Assembly (NCBI GenBank): GCA_963792785.1
Contig: CAWBXO010000004.1
Span: 806,001 to 870,000 of the forward strand
Source: CAWIMX01 sp963792785
GTDB lineage: Bacteria; Acidobacteriota; Vicinamibacteria; Vicinamibacterales; CAVVIG01
Direction of reading: 5' to 3'
DNA: 64,000 nucleotides
Positions within the stretch are counted from its first letter, which is position 1; each line of letters opens with the position of its first letter. Positions 10,364 through 19,670 of this stretch are shown piece by piece. Below the pieces are notes generated by a model, which was given only the letters and a program-made list of their open reading frames with translations, did no database searches and had not been told where the DNA came from. The translations under genes and the position numbers were made by a program.

Positions 10364-11264
10364 TCAGGCGGCGGTGCCGTAGACGCCGCGATACGACGCC
10401 GGCAGCAGCTCGGCGATCCGGCGCCCCACGACGTCCATCAAGACGCGGCGATCCCCGCCCGCGTCGGCGCGCAGCGCCGCCGCCGCGATCGGCCGGCCCG
10501 CGCGCGCGTGAATCGGCACGATGTGGAGCGATTCGTCGCCGACGGGAAACAGCGCCTCGGTCCCCGTAATCCCGATCGGCAGCACGAACCGGGCCGGCCC
10601 ATCCAGGTAGCGCGCCACGCCGGGCAGCGCCGGCTGCATGCCGCTCGTGCGGCTGCGCGTGCCCTCGACGAACACCAGCACCGCGTCGCCGAGCGCGAGG
10701 CGCTCGTGGGCGATCTCGATCGACCGCCGCGCCGCGCGCGCCACGTCGCGCGGGTTCATCACCGCGTCCTCGGACGACAGCGCGCTGCTCTGCGGCGTCT
10801 TGATCGTGCCGAAACAGAGGCTCGAGAAGCGGCGGCGCGTGCTCGAATACACTTTCGGGCCCGCCATCACCGTGAGGCGATCCGCCAGCTCGTCGCCGCC
10901 CGCGCGGTGCAGCAGGATTTCAATCAGGTTGGCGTCGGAGTACCGACAGGTGGTTGACGACGATCAGCGCGGGCTGCCCCGCCACGGCGCCGACGTGCTC
11001 CAGGCCCTCGAACGCCGAGCTCGGCTCGAGCAGCCAGTCCGCCAGCACGTGGTGCACGCGCCGCGCGAGCGGGTCGGGCGGCGAGTACGTCCAGTCCTGC
11101 CCCGCGCGGGCGAGCCGCTCGTTGAGCGAGACGAGCGCCGCCGGTCCCGCGGCATCGATCTCGCGCTTCAGGGCCTGACGAAGGTCGGCGATGCCGCCGG
11201 ACTCCTGATTGGCCAGGAATCCCGTGATGGCGCCGACGATGGCGTCGCGGCCGAAGACGGGCAC
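10364..11264 (-). CDS. PlsC-like 1-acyl-glycerol-3-phosphate acyltransferase family protein (one frame break)
   Basis: Two overlapping frames join to one ~300-residue acyltransferase. The N-terminal part (GTG 11264) ends in LIVVNHLS and the C-terminal part continues with NLIEILLHRAGGDELA through LVFVEGTRSRTSGMQPALPG, the conserved acceptor-binding FxEGTRS block. The frame breaks near 10937, where tcggtactcc replaces an expected tcgtactcc. Removing one g restores the catalytic NHxxxxD motif (NHLSYSDA). The context is identical to the break in the CBS-type gene, so an assembly artefact is likely. It acylates lysophospholipid-type substrates at the inner membrane. Confidence 0.75.
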
Positions 11265-11388
11265 GGGCTCTAGTAAACCGCCCCGGCGCCCGATCTGGCA
11301 AGGGCCCGCGCGGCGCCGCGGCTTCCCCGCATCACCCTATGCGGCCGTGGTGAAAGTCGACACGGCCTGCGAGGCACAGAAAACTGGG

Positions 11389-11450
11389 CCACAGAGACAC
11401 GGAGACACCGAGAAAACCCTGGCATTCTCTGTGTCTCCGCGTCTCTGTGG
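11389..11450. repeat. Large palindromic hairpin repeat in an otherwise empty 234-bp intergenic gap
   Basis: Between the acyltransferase start (11264) and the VOC gene end (11499) no gene is visible. The gap holds a near-perfect inverted repeat with ~26-bp arms beginning ccacagagacacggagacac and ending gtgtctccgcgtctctgtgg, around a short loop. It lacks a T-tract, so it is less likely a simple terminator and more likely a dispersed palindromic repeat, or a REP-like element. Confidence 0.7.
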
Positions 11451-11498
11451 TTGCTGCCTCCGGGTCTCGCAGCCCAGAGGCACTTCTGCCACGGGCTG

Positions 11499-11978
11499 CT
11501 AGGCCGCCCAGTCCGGATCCGACACCTGCACGCGGATGCCGTCGGGATCGCGCACGAAGAAGTTGTCGCTGGCGGCGCCCTGCGACTCGAAACCCGCGCC
11601 GCGCGCCGCGTCCCGCATCCGCGCCGCGTCGAACCCGTCCGCGCCGACGCAGAAGTGGTCGATGCGGCCGGGCGTGTCGCTCCGCTGCAGGATCACGATG
11701 CCGCCGCCCGGCAGGTCGAAGCCGTGGTTATCGGGCCCCTGCACGACGCGCGTGGGCCCCAGGCCGAACAGCCGCCGGTAGAACGCCTCGGATCGGGCGA
11801 GATCGGCGACCTGCAGGTTGATGTGGTGCAGGTTGCGGCCGCGCGAGACGGGCGCCTCGCCCTGCGCGCCCACCGCGGCCGGCGCACCCGCGACGACCGC
11901 GAGCGCCTGCAGCAACTGGCGGCGGCTGAGCCGCCCCCGTTCGTACGACCCGACCAGCGCGTCGATGCGATCGATCAT
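11499..11978 (-). CDS. Exported VOC/glyoxalase-fold protein
   Basis: A 159-residue protein. The N terminus carries an RLSRRQLLQALAVVAGAPA segment, a twin-arginine-like export signal. The mature part is a single vicinal-oxygen-chelate module: LHHINLQVADLARSEAFYRR at its start, then IDHFCVGADGFDA, and DNFFVRDPDGIRVQVSD at the end. VOC proteins bind a metal and act as lyases, dioxygenases or resistance proteins; this one cannot be assigned further. Confidence 0.75.
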   Translation of the reverse strand: MIDRIDALVGSYERGRLSRRQLLQALAVVAGAPAAVGAQGEAPVSRGRNLHHINLQVADLARSEAFYRRLFGLGPTRVVQGPDNHGFDLPGGGIVILQRSDTPGRIDHFCVGADGFDAARMRDAARGAGFESQGAASDNFFVRDPDGIRVQVSDPDWAA

Positions 11979-12005
11979 GGCTCCTCCTCCCGCGCGCGCC
12001 GCGCG

Positions 12006-12737
12006 CTAGAGCTCGATGACAAGGCCGTCGTGCGCCGTCTCGGCCCCGAGCGTGCCGGACCGCGCAATCATCTCCGGGCCCAGGTGCGTGAGCACCAGTC
12101 GCGCGCACGAGAGCCGGGGCCGGTGGCGTTCGAGCGTCTCGAAATCGATGTGAGCGCCGACCGCGTGCTCGTGGAACGTGCACTCGCAGATGAAGAGGTC
12201 GGCGCCCGCCGAGGCGTCGATGAGCGCATCGGTCCAGGCGGTGTCGCCGGAGAAGACGATCGTCCGGCCGCCGGCCTCGACCCGCAGGGCGTGCGCCGGC
12301 GCGCCGCTCGGGTGCACCGCGGGAAACGGCGTGACGCGCAGCCCGTCGACCGCCGCAGCCGTACCGGCGGTGAGCGTCTGGAACGCCGTGGCGAACGGCC
12401 GGCGCGCATGAAACGAGCCGGGGTAGAACGCGTCCATCGCCGCCGCGACGCGCGCCTCGGCGCCCTCGGGGCCGGCGATCGTCAACGGCAGCGAGCGCCC
12501 CCTGTACTGCCCCTCGAGCAGCAGAAACGGCAGGCCGCCGAAGTGATCGCCGTGCAGGTGGGTGAGGAGGATCGTGCGGATGGCGTGGGGATTGGCGCCC
12601 GCGGCGTTGAGCGCCGTGAGCGCGGTGGCCCCGCAGTCGAACAGAAACGGCGCGCCGGCGCCCTCGACGAGGATGCTGGTGTGGAACCGGCCGCCGCTGC
12701 TGAACGCGTCGCCCGTGCCGAGGAACCGGACCCGCAC
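12006..12737 (-). CDS. MBL-fold hydrolase (RNase Z-like)
   Basis: A 243-residue metallo-beta-lactamase-fold protein. It starts with MRVRFLGTGDAFSSGGRFHT, carries the metal motif LTHLHGDHFGG, an aspartate in IVFSGDTAWTD, and a late VLTHLGPE. The order matches the RNase Z/ElaC-like branch, also used by cyclic-phosphodiesterases and arylsulfatase-like hydrolases. It is probably a cytoplasmic di-zinc hydrolase, with the substrate not determined. Confidence 0.8.
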   Translation of the reverse strand: MRVRFLGTGDAFSSGGRFHTSILVEGAGAPFLFDCGATALTALNAAGANPHAIRTILLTHLHGDHFGGLPFLLLEGQYRGRSLPLTIAGPEGAEARVAAAMDAFYPGSFHARRPFATAFQTLTAGTAAAVDGLRVTPFPAVHPSGAPAHALRVEAGGRTIVFSGDTAWTDALIDASAGADLFICECTFHEHAVGAHIDFETLERHRPRLSCARLVLTHLGPEMIARSGTLGAETAHDGLVIEL

Positions 12738-12764
12738 TATTCGGGAGCCCGTCTCACGCGGGCG

Positions 12765-13208
12765 CTAGCGCTGCGGCGTCGCCCGGTATTCGGCATCCGA
12801 AACCGGCTCGAGCCATTTCACGGCGCCCGCGTAGATCGTCCACTGCAGGGCGTCCTCGTCCGGCGCGGCGCCGTGCCAGTGCTCCACGCCGGCCGGCGTG
12901 TACCAGGGCTCGCCCGGGTTGACGACCCGCACCGGCTTGCCGCGCTCCTGCGTGCGGCCGTGGCCCGTCTCGACCATCAGCAGCTGGCCCTGCTCGTGCG
13001 AATGCCAGTTCGACCGGCTGCCGGCGGGAAAGATCAGCTTCGACGTGTTCAGGCCGCCCAGGTCCGCGCGCGAGGGCGTGCCGCCCATGAAGTGGCTTTG
13101 CTGCGCCGACGGCCGCGACTGGCTCGCCAGCAGCAGGCCGACGAAGGCCACGGCGGCGATCACCGAGAGCGCCAGCCGCAAGCGCGATGGTAGGCGTCGA
13201 ACGTCCAT
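12765..13208 (-). CDS. Exported cupin-domain protein
   Basis: A 147-residue protein with a signal peptide (LALSVIAAVAFVGLLLA) followed by a small cupin barrel. Metal-ligand motifs are visible as SNWHSHEQGQLLMVETG and GVEHWHGAAP. The ATG at 13208 has GAGGAGGG just upstream. It resembles the carboxymuconolactone-decarboxylase-associated cupins (quercetin-dioxygenase-like). It neighbours another exported cupin (13241-13696) in the same direction. Confidence 0.75.
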   Translation of the reverse strand: MDVRRLPSRLRLALSVIAAVAFVGLLLASQSRPSAQQSHFMGGTPSRADLGGLNTSKLIFPAGSRSNWHSHEQGQLLMVETGHGRTQERGKPVRVVNPGEPWYTPAGVEHWHGAAPDEDALQWTIYAGAVKWLEPVSDAEYRATPQR

Positions 13209-13240
13209 CGGTCCCTCCTCTGTGAGTCGCAGTCTAGCGC

Positions 13241-13696
13241 CTATTTCGCGGGCAGCGGAATAAAAAGCGAGACGCGATCCTCGGTGCCGACGCCGCGGGA
13301 GATGTGACCCTTCCCCGTGGTGTCCTCCGCGAGCAGAATGTGGCCTGGCGTGAGCTGGACCGTCCCGCCGCCCGACAACTCGACTTCTCCACGCCCGCTC
13401 AGCGTGATCACGTACTGCCGGCGCGGCGCGTTGTGCCAGTCCTGGAAGTACCCGGGCGACTGACGGCGGAACTGCAGGCCGTCGACGGCGATCATCTCGG
13501 ACAGCTCGGTCGACCCGCGCCCGGCCAGATCGATCGGCACCTGCTCGGCGTGCGTCAGGCCGTCTGGCCCGGTGAAGATCCGCGTCGCCACGACCGGCGT
13601 GCGCGACTGCGCCGCGACCTCGTCGCGCGCGGACACCGCGGTCCACGCCACGATGGCGACGAGCACGGTGAACAGGAATGCGATCTTCTTGGTCAT
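13241..13696 (-). CDS. Exported cupin-like protein
   Basis: A 151-residue protein with a signal peptide (AFLFTVLVAIVAWTAVSA). Its cupin-like region contains SPGYFQDWHNAPRRQYVITL and GRGEVELSGGGTVQLTPGH. The usual second metal histidine set is replaced by LLAEDTTGKGHISRGV. It probably forms an operon with the cupin at 12765-13208 (32 bp gap). Function unknown. Confidence 0.7.
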   Translation of the reverse strand: MTKKIAFLFTVLVAIVAWTAVSARDEVAAQSRTPVVATRIFTGPDGLTHAEQVPIDLAGRGSTELSEMIAVDGLQFRRQSPGYFQDWHNAPRRQYVITLSGRGEVELSGGGTVQLTPGHILLAEDTTGKGHISRGVGTEDRVSLFIPLPAK

Positions 13697-13700
13697 GGCA

Positions 13701-13764
13701 AATTACCCAATTACCCAATTACCCAATTACCCAATCACCAGATCACCCAATCACCACATCACCA
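13701..13764. repeat. Short tandem repeat (9-bp unit, attacccaa)
   Basis: Four clean copies of attacccaa, then degenerate copies (tcaccagatcacccaatcac), fill the gap between the cupin start and the P450 stop. A similar attacccaatta stretch occurs at about 15191-15205 beside the other end of the P450 gene. Confidence 0.75.
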
Positions 13765-13767
13765 CAT

Positions 13768-15120
13768 TCAGCCTCGCCCCTCCCCCGTCATCATCATGCC
13801 GTGCTTGGCGCGCAGCGTGATGAGCGGCTGCGGCACGGCGCGATGGCCGGGCACGTGCGCCAGCCGCCAGCGCTGCGCGATCGTCGCGATCAGCAGCGTC
13901 ATCTCCATCCACGCGAACGACTCGCCGATGCACTGGCGCGACCCGGCGCCAAACGGGAAGAACGCCTGCTTCGGCAGGGACTCCTTGAACGCCGGCGTCC
14001 AGCGCTCAGGCGCGAAACGCTCGGGATCCGGGAACCAGCGCGCGTCCCGCTGGACGACGTACGGGCTCATCATCACCACGGTCCGTGACGGCAACGTGTA
14101 GCCGCGAACGGCGTAGGGCTCGATCGTGCGGCGGCCGATCAGCCAGGCCGGCGGATACAGACGCAGCGCCTCGTGCGCGACCTGGTCGGTGTAGCGCAGC
14201 GACGCGACATCGGCGAGCGTCGGCAGCCGCCCGCCCAAGACCGAGTCGAGCTCGGCCTCGAGCGCGGCGCGGGCCTCGGGCCATTCGCTCAGCAGGTACC
14301 ACGTCCACGTGAGCGCGTTCGCCGTGGTCTCGTGGCCCGCGAGCATCAGCGTCATCGCCTCGTCGCGCACCTGCGCGTCGGAAAGGCCGCGGCCGTCACC
14401 CTCCTCCGCCGTGTCGCGCGCCGCGAGCAGCATCGACAGCAGGTCGCCGTGATCGCGGCCGTCGGCGCGCCGCTCGGCGATCACGCGGTAGATGATGGCG
14501 TCGAGATCGTCGCGGGCCTGACGCGCCTGGCGGAACGCCGGCACCGGCAGCCGCTCGATCGTCTGGCCGAACGGCAGGAGCCCGATCCAGAAGCTCTCGA
14601 GCACGCGCGTCAGCGCCGCGCCGACATCGTCGGCCTGCGCCTCCACGTCCAGATCGAACAACGTGCGCCCGACGATGGCGAGCGTGAGGTGGTTCATTTC
14701 GCGGGCGACGTCGAACGGCTCGCCGGCGCGCCAGCGGCTCTGGGCGCGGTCGGCGCTCTCGACCATCGCCGCCGCGTACCGCGCGATGCGATCGCGGTGG
14801 AAGGCGGGCTGCAGCAGCCGACGCTCGCGGCGGTGCGTGGCGCCCTCGGCCGTGAGGAGGCCCTCGCCGAGCAGCACCTTCGCGCGCTCGAGGCCGCGGC
14901 TCTTCGTGAAGTTCGCCTGGTGGGTCACCAGTACGTCGCGGATGTCCTGCGGCGCGCTCAGGAACACCATCCGCCCGGCCGGCGTGCGGAACGAGACCAC
15001 GTCGCCGTACGTGCGGGCGAGATCGGCGAAACGCCGCAGCGGATCCTGCCACGGCGCGATGAACGAGAGCATGGGCCACAGCGGCCCGGGAGGCGTGAGC
15101 GCGCGGCGTGTGGTGTGCAT
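13768..15120 (-). CDS. Cytochrome P450
   Basis: A 450-residue P450 with all core motifs. The I-helix oxygen-activation motif is LAGHETTANALTW, the K-helix ExxR is in AHEALRLYPPAW, the PERF region is FPDPERFAPERW, and the heme-thiolate loop is FPFGAGSRQCIGESF. It lacks a membrane anchor, so it is a soluble monooxygenase dependent on separate redox partners, none of which is encoded nearby. The substrate is unknown; the overall pattern resembles CYP102-like/fatty-acid or sterol-type P450s. Confidence 0.92.
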   Translation of the reverse strand: MHTTRRALTPPGPLWPMLSFIAPWQDPLRRFADLARTYGDVVSFRTPAGRMVFLSAPQDIRDVLVTHQANFTKSRGLERAKVLLGEGLLTAEGATHRRERRLLQPAFHRDRIARYAAAMVESADRAQSRWRAGEPFDVAREMNHLTLAIVGRTLFDLDVEAQADDVGAALTRVLESFWIGLLPFGQTIERLPVPAFRQARQARDDLDAIIYRVIAERRADGRDHGDLLSMLLAARDTAEEGDGRGLSDAQVRDEAMTLMLAGHETTANALTWTWYLLSEWPEARAALEAELDSVLGGRLPTLADVASLRYTDQVAHEALRLYPPAWLIGRRTIEPYAVRGYTLPSRTVVMMSPYVVQRDARWFPDPERFAPERWTPAFKESLPKQAFFPFGAGSRQCIGESFAWMEMTLLIATIAQRWRLAHVPGHRAVPQPLITLRAKHGMMMTGEGRG

Positions 15121-15220
15121 GGCTGAAAAAGCAAAAGGGCGACGATCGCGCGATCGCCGCCCTCCGTCTGGTGAATCACCAGATTAGCAAAATTACCCAA
15201 TTATCAAGTGCCGGCCAAAC

Positions 15221-15511
15221 CTATTTGAGGTGCTTGCTGACCAGCTTCGTCATCTGGAACATGTTGACCGACGACTTGCCGCCGAACACGGCCTTCAACG
15301 CCGCGTCCGCGTTGATCATGCGGCGGTTCGTCTTGTCCTGGAGCTTGTGCTTCTTGATGTACTCCCACAACTTCTTGGTGACCTGCGTGCGCGGCAGCGG
15401 CTTGGAGCCGACCACCTCAGCGAGCGCCGCGCTGGGCGTCATGGGTTTCATGAACGCCGCGCTCGGTTTCCGCTTGGACTTCTTCTTCGCCTTCTTCGCC
15501 TTCTTCGCCAT
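15221..15511 (-). CDS. SWIB/MDM2 domain protein
   Basis: A 96-residue basic protein. It opens with a Lys-rich tail (MAKKAKKAKKKSKRKPSAAF), then a SWIB domain: SKPLPRTQVTKKLWEYIKKH, LQDKTNRRMINAD and FGGKSSVNMFQMTKLVSKHL. Bacterial stand-alone SWIB proteins are thought to bind DNA or chromatin-like nucleoid, mostly by analogy with chlamydial and plant forms. Confidence 0.88.
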   Translation of the reverse strand: MAKKAKKAKKKSKRKPSAAFMKPMTPSAALAEVVGSKPLPRTQVTKKLWEYIKKHKLQDKTNRRMINADAALKAVFGGKSSVNMFQMTKLVSKHLK

Positions 15512-15620
15512 GTCGGCTCCTTCTGGACGCGGGAACAGCGTCGGCGCGCAGAGTACCACGAAATCGCCTGCGCGTGGGGGCTTCCGAGGGGATTTTCCTC
15601 TCGGAACACGCGCCGCGGCG

Positions 15621-18050
15621 TCAGGCGTCCCGGAGGGCGTCGGCGGGATCGATCCGCGTCGCGCGCCGGGCGGGCAGGTAGCAGGCGGCGGCGGAGACCA
15701 CGAGCAGCAGGACCGTCGCCCCCACGAGGACGCCCGCATCCCGGGGAGCCACGCCGAAGAGCTGGCTCTGGAGGAACCGGGTGAGGGCGAGCGCGCCCCC
15801 GAGGCCGAGGAGGATGCCCCCTGCCGCCGTGCGCAGGCCCTGGGAGAGGACGAGAGCGAGGATCGCACGGCGGTCCGCCCCGAGCGCCTGCCGGACGCCC
15901 AGCTCCCGCCCACGCTGCGAGACGCCGAAGGCGAGCACGCCATAGGTGCCGACAGCCGCGAGCAGGAGCGCCACGAGCCCGAACAGCGCCAGGAGCACCA
16001 TCGGCGCCCGCCGTGTCTCGAGCGACCGGGCCATCCAGTCGTCCATGGTCCGCACGGTGGCCAGCGGCTCCTCGGGGTCGATCTGCTGCACCGCGTCGCG
16101 CACCTGCGAGACGAGGGCGCCGGGCTCGATGGCCGTTTTCAGCACGAGCGACAGCATCGGCTGGCGGGCCTGCGCGACCGGGTAGTAGATCCGCTCCTTG
16201 TCGACGGGCTGGCCGAGGTCGATCGCATTCACCGTGCCGACGACGCCGACGATGGTGAACGGCGGGCTGTCGGGCCCGCCGCGGCGGATCTGCCGGCCAA
16301 TCGGATCGGTGTCCGGGAAGTAGCGCTTCACGAGGTATTCGTCGATCACCACGACGGGCGGGCTGTCGGGGCCGTCGCGGTCGTCGAACACACGCCCCGC
16401 GACGAGCGGAATCTGCATCGCGCGGAAGTACTCGCCGCCGACCACCTCCTGGCGCCCGTGCGGCATGGGCTCGCCCGGGCCGGGCGTGTAGCCGACGATC
16501 GTGTAGGACCCGGAGCCGACGTTGCCGCTGAGCGGAATGTTCGACGTGAGGCCGGCGGCCGTCACGCCGGGCAGCGTGCGCGTCGCCTCGAGCAGCCGCG
16601 CCCAGAACGCGCCGCGCGCGGCCGGCGTCGGGTACGTCGCCTCGGGCAGCGCGAGCGTCGCCGTGAGCACGTGGTCGGGCGAGAACCCGGGATCCACGCC
16701 GCGCAGCTCCGCGAAGCTCTTGATGAGCAGGCCCGCGCCGGCCAGCAGCATGAACGCGACCGCCGTCTCCGCCACGACGAGCGCCGTCCGCGCTCGCGTC
16801 GATCCCTTCCCGGCCGTGCCCCGGCTCCCGCCGTCCTCCTTGAGGAAGGCGGCCGCGTCGCCGCGCATCACGGCGACCGCCGGCACGAGCCCGAACACGA
16901 GGCCGGTCGCCACGGCGATCGCGACCGTGAACACCACGACGGGCAGCTGCAATGACGCCGTCACGGGCGCCGGCATCTGGCTGCCGGCGAGCGCGACCAG
17001 CGCGCGGACGCCGGCCAGGCCGAGGCCCAGCCCGATCGCCGCGCCCGCCGTGGAGAGCACGAGGCTCTCGGTCATCAGCTGGCGCGCCAGACGCCCGGCG
17101 CCGGCGCCGAGCGTCGAGCGAATCGCCAGCTCGCGCTGCCGCGCGGACACGCGCATCAGCAGCAGGTTCGCGACGTTCGCGCACGCGATCAGGAGCACGA
17201 GCAGCACGCCCGCCTGCAGCAGCAGCAGGGGCGCCCGCACGTTGCCCACCAGCTGCTCGCGGATCGGCACCGCGTAGCCCCCGAAGCCGGCCGACTCGGC
17301 GAACGCCCGCCGCTCGGGCAGCCGCTCGAGGTTGCGCGCGACGATGGCCGCCATCTCGCCGTCGACGGCGTCGATGGTCGCGCCCGGGCGCAGCCGCGCG
17401 ATCATGTTGCTGAACTCGTTGCCGCGCCCCTGGTCGGACATCTGCGCCGGCGTGAACGAGAACGGCACGAGCAGCGACACATCCGCCACCGGCAGTTCGA
17501 ATCCGGCGGGCAGCACACCGACGACGTCGTAGGCCTCCCCGTTCAGCCGGATCTCCCGGCCGACGAGGCCGGGGTCGGCGGCGAACCGCGTCCGCCAGAA
17601 CCCCGCCGTGAGGATCGCGACGTGATCAGTGCCGGGCTGCGCGTCCGGGCCGGTGAACGCGCGTCCGAGGGCCGGCTGCAGCTGGAAGGTGCTGAAAAAC
17701 GACGGCGTGACCCGGAGGACCCGGAGCTGTTCGGGACGCCCGTCGCCCGCGAGATTCAGGCGGGTCGACGTCACGAGCGTGGCGTCCTCGATCGACGGCG
17801 CCTGCTGGATCCGGTCCAGGTAGTCGGGAATCGAGACCGCCGCCGTCGGCAGGCCCATCTTGGGATAGGTGTTCCAGACGAAGGCGAGGCGGTCGGCGTC
17901 CTTGTAGGGCAGCGGCCGCAGCAGGAGCTGGTACAGCAGGCTGAAGATGGCGATGTTGCCCCCGATGCCCAGGGCCAGCGTGGCGAGCGAGACCAGGGTG
18001 AAGACCGGCTGGCGGCGCAAGCCGCGCACGGCGTAGCGGATGTCCTGCAT
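15621..18050 (-). CDS. ADOP-family MacB/FtsX permease, complete
   Basis: An 809-residue permease starting MQDIRYAVRGLRRQPVFTLV. The order is: N-terminal helix, periplasmic MacB core domain (about 50-240), three-helix FtsX block (LLIACANVANLLLMRVSARQ), one linker helix, a second periplasmic core, and a C-terminal FtsX block ending PARRATRIDPADALRDA. The duplicated layout with no neighbouring ATPase gene defines the acidobacterial duplicated orphan permeases. It probably transmits conformational change across the membrane or exports an unknown compound. Confidence 0.9.
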   Translation of the reverse strand: MQDIRYAVRGLRRQPVFTLVSLATLALGIGGNIAIFSLLYQLLLRPLPYKDADRLAFVWNTYPKMGLPTAAVSIPDYLDRIQQAPSIEDATLVTSTRLNLAGDGRPEQLRVLRVTPSFFSTFQLQPALGRAFTGPDAQPGTDHVAILTAGFWRTRFAADPGLVGREIRLNGEAYDVVGVLPAGFELPVADVSLLVPFSFTPAQMSDQGRGNEFSNMIARLRPGATIDAVDGEMAAIVARNLERLPERRAFAESAGFGGYAVPIREQLVGNVRAPLLLLQAGVLLVLLIACANVANLLLMRVSARQRELAIRSTLGAGAGRLARQLMTESLVLSTAGAAIGLGLGLAGVRALVALAGSQMPAPVTASLQLPVVVFTVAIAVATGLVFGLVPAVAVMRGDAAAFLKEDGGSRGTAGKGSTRARTALVVAETAVAFMLLAGAGLLIKSFAELRGVDPGFSPDHVLTATLALPEATYPTPAARGAFWARLLEATRTLPGVTAAGLTSNIPLSGNVGSGSYTIVGYTPGPGEPMPHGRQEVVGGEYFRAMQIPLVAGRVFDDRDGPDSPPVVVIDEYLVKRYFPDTDPIGRQIRRGGPDSPPFTIVGVVGTVNAIDLGQPVDKERIYYPVAQARQPMLSLVLKTAIEPGALVSQVRDAVQQIDPEEPLATVRTMDDWMARSLETRRAPMVLLALFGLVALLLAAVGTYGVLAFGVSQRGRELGVRQALGADRRAILALVLSQGLRTAAGGILLGLGGALALTRFLQSQLFGVAPRDAGVLVGATVLLLVVSAAACYLPARRATRIDPADALRDA

Positions 18051-18080
18051 GAGCGTGACAACCTCGGCGCGCGGGAAACG

Positions 18081-19154
18081 TTACAGGCAGGCGCGGGCGA
18101 AGGCGCCGAGGCTGCCGAGTTCGGTCGTCAGGCCGCCCAACCGGCGGCCGTCCTGCTCCCCCCGCACCGCGCGAATGTACGTGCTCGAGGCGTCGAGCGG
18201 CAGCGCCGACACGTTGCCGCAGAACGCCTCCCACCGCCCGTCCTGGCGCAGGTACGGCTCGACGTTCGAGAGGTAGAACACCGAGACCGGCGCGTCCCTC
18301 GCGCTGAGGAACGCCGCCACGCCCCGCAGCGCCGTCGGCCCGCCGAAGTCGCCGACGATCGGCACGATCAGGTTGCGCGCTTCCAGGTCTTTGACGAACT
18401 GGTACGAGGCGTCGTTCGCCAGAAAGCTGCGCGGACGGCCCTCGTCGTCGGTCGACGCGATCAGATCGGCGAAGGTCGGCTGGCTCGTCGTGGCGCCGCC
18501 CTCGCTGGAGGAATAGTGCAGGCCGGGACCGTAGCGCGCGAACGATCCGTAGATCTGCTCGATGCCGTCGAGCTCCTCCTGTGAAAGCGGCAGGTGGTGC
18601 GTCGAGACGAGCTGACCCTGGATCGCCGCGAGCGTGCGAGTGTACGTGTCGGTGTCCCGCGGCACACGTTCGAACGCCGCGAAGATCTGGCCAGGCGAGG
18701 CGCCGGGCGCGAGGCCGTCGGGCCGGGGGCGCGCGAAGAGCCGGGCGACGAAGTCCACGCGATCCGCCGACAGCTCGAAGAGCGCCTTGTACATCAGCTG
18801 CAGATCGCGATTGCCGCGGCGGATGTCGACGATGAACGCCAGCGACGGGCGGATGGCCGCGATGTAGGTGAAGTTCTGCTCAGGCCCGACGCCGAGGTAG
18901 ACGCCGCCGGGCGCGATCGCGCGCTGCAGGCCGGGGACGACGGACTGATAGCCGGCTTCGTTCGAGACGAGGTTGTCGGATCGGAAGAAGCCGTTCGGCT
19001 CGGAGAGCGTGGTGGCGAGCTGCCAGAACTCGGCGTCGCTCAGCCGGTCGGGCAGCGCGGGCTCGCCGAGGCGTCCGGTCGAGGCCGGGCGGAACCACGC
19101 GAGGCACACCGCCATCGTCGCCGCGGCGACGAGCAGGGAGCGTCGTGTCAACAT
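18081..19154 (-). CDS. Conserved exported protein of unknown function
   Basis: A 357-residue protein with an N-terminal signal (SLLVAAATMAVCLAWF). Conserved-looking blocks are DNLVSNEAGYQSVVPGLQ, GGVYLGVGPEQNFTYIAA and RPSLAFIVDIRRGNRDLQLM. This resembles a degenerate Rossmann/SAM-binding fold with a GxGPEQN loop followed by an acidic DIRR strand. I do not recognise a named family with confidence. It lies 30 bp upstream of the permease gene and in the same direction. Confidence 0.7.
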   Translation of the reverse strand: MLTRRSLLVAAATMAVCLAWFRPASTGRLGEPALPDRLSDAEFWQLATTLSEPNGFFRSDNLVSNEAGYQSVVPGLQRAIAPGGVYLGVGPEQNFTYIAAIRPSLAFIVDIRRGNRDLQLMYKALFELSADRVDFVARLFARPRPDGLAPGASPGQIFAAFERVPRDTDTYTRTLAAIQGQLVSTHHLPLSQEELDGIEQIYGSFARYGPGLHYSSSEGGATTSQPTFADLIASTDDEGRPRSFLANDASYQFVKDLEARNLIVPIVGDFGGPTALRGVAAFLSARDAPVSVFYLSNVEPYLRQDGRWEAFCGNVSALPLDASSTYIRAVRGEQDGRRLGGLTTELGSLGAFARACL

Positions 19155-19193
19155 CGCCTCGTCCGTCCCTGTGGCGCATTATAATCGCCGGTC

Positions 19194-19664
19194 ATGCCCC
19201 TCATCGACGCCGGCAAGAAAGCGCCCGCCTTCACCCTCGTGGATCAACACGGCAAGACCCATCGGCTCGCCGACTACGCGGGCCGGCCGGTCGTGCTCTA
19301 CTTTTACCCGAAGGACGACACGCCGGGCTGCACGCAGGAGTCGTGCGACTTCCAGGCCCGCCTGCCGAAGTTCCGATCGGACAAGGCCGTGATCCTGGGC
19401 GTCAGCATCCTGGACGAGAAGAGCAAGGCGAAATTCGCCGACAAGCACGGCCTCACGTTCCCGCTGCTCGCCGACGCGGACCACGCCGTCGCGGAGAAAT
19501 ACGGCGTCTGGCAGAAGAAGTCGCTCTACGGCCGATCGTTCATGGGCATCGTGCGGACGACCTACCTCATCGGGCCTGACGGCAAGGTGGCGAGGCGCTG
19601 GGACGGTGTGAAGGTCACCGGCCACGCTGAAGAGGTGTTGGAGGCGCTGCGCGGCGATCGGTGA
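19194..19664 (+). CDS. bcp: Thioredoxin-dependent peroxiredoxin, BCP/PrxQ type
   Basis: A 156-residue atypical 2-Cys peroxiredoxin. The peroxidatic and resolving cysteines are four residues apart in KDDTPGCTQESCDF, the PrxQ pattern, following VVLYFYPKDD. Other family marks are GVSILDEKSKAKFADKH and GIVRTTYLIGPDGKV. It reduces hydroperoxides in the cytoplasm using thioredoxin. Confidence 0.93.
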   Translation: MPLIDAGKKAPAFTLVDQHGKTHRLADYAGRPVVLYFYPKDDTPGCTQESCDFQARLPKFRSDKAVILGVSILDEKSKAKFADKHGLTFPLLADADHAVAEKYGVWQKKSLYGRSFMGIVRTTYLIGPDGKVARRWDGVKVTGHAEEVLEALRGDR

Positions 19665-19670
19665 AATGCA

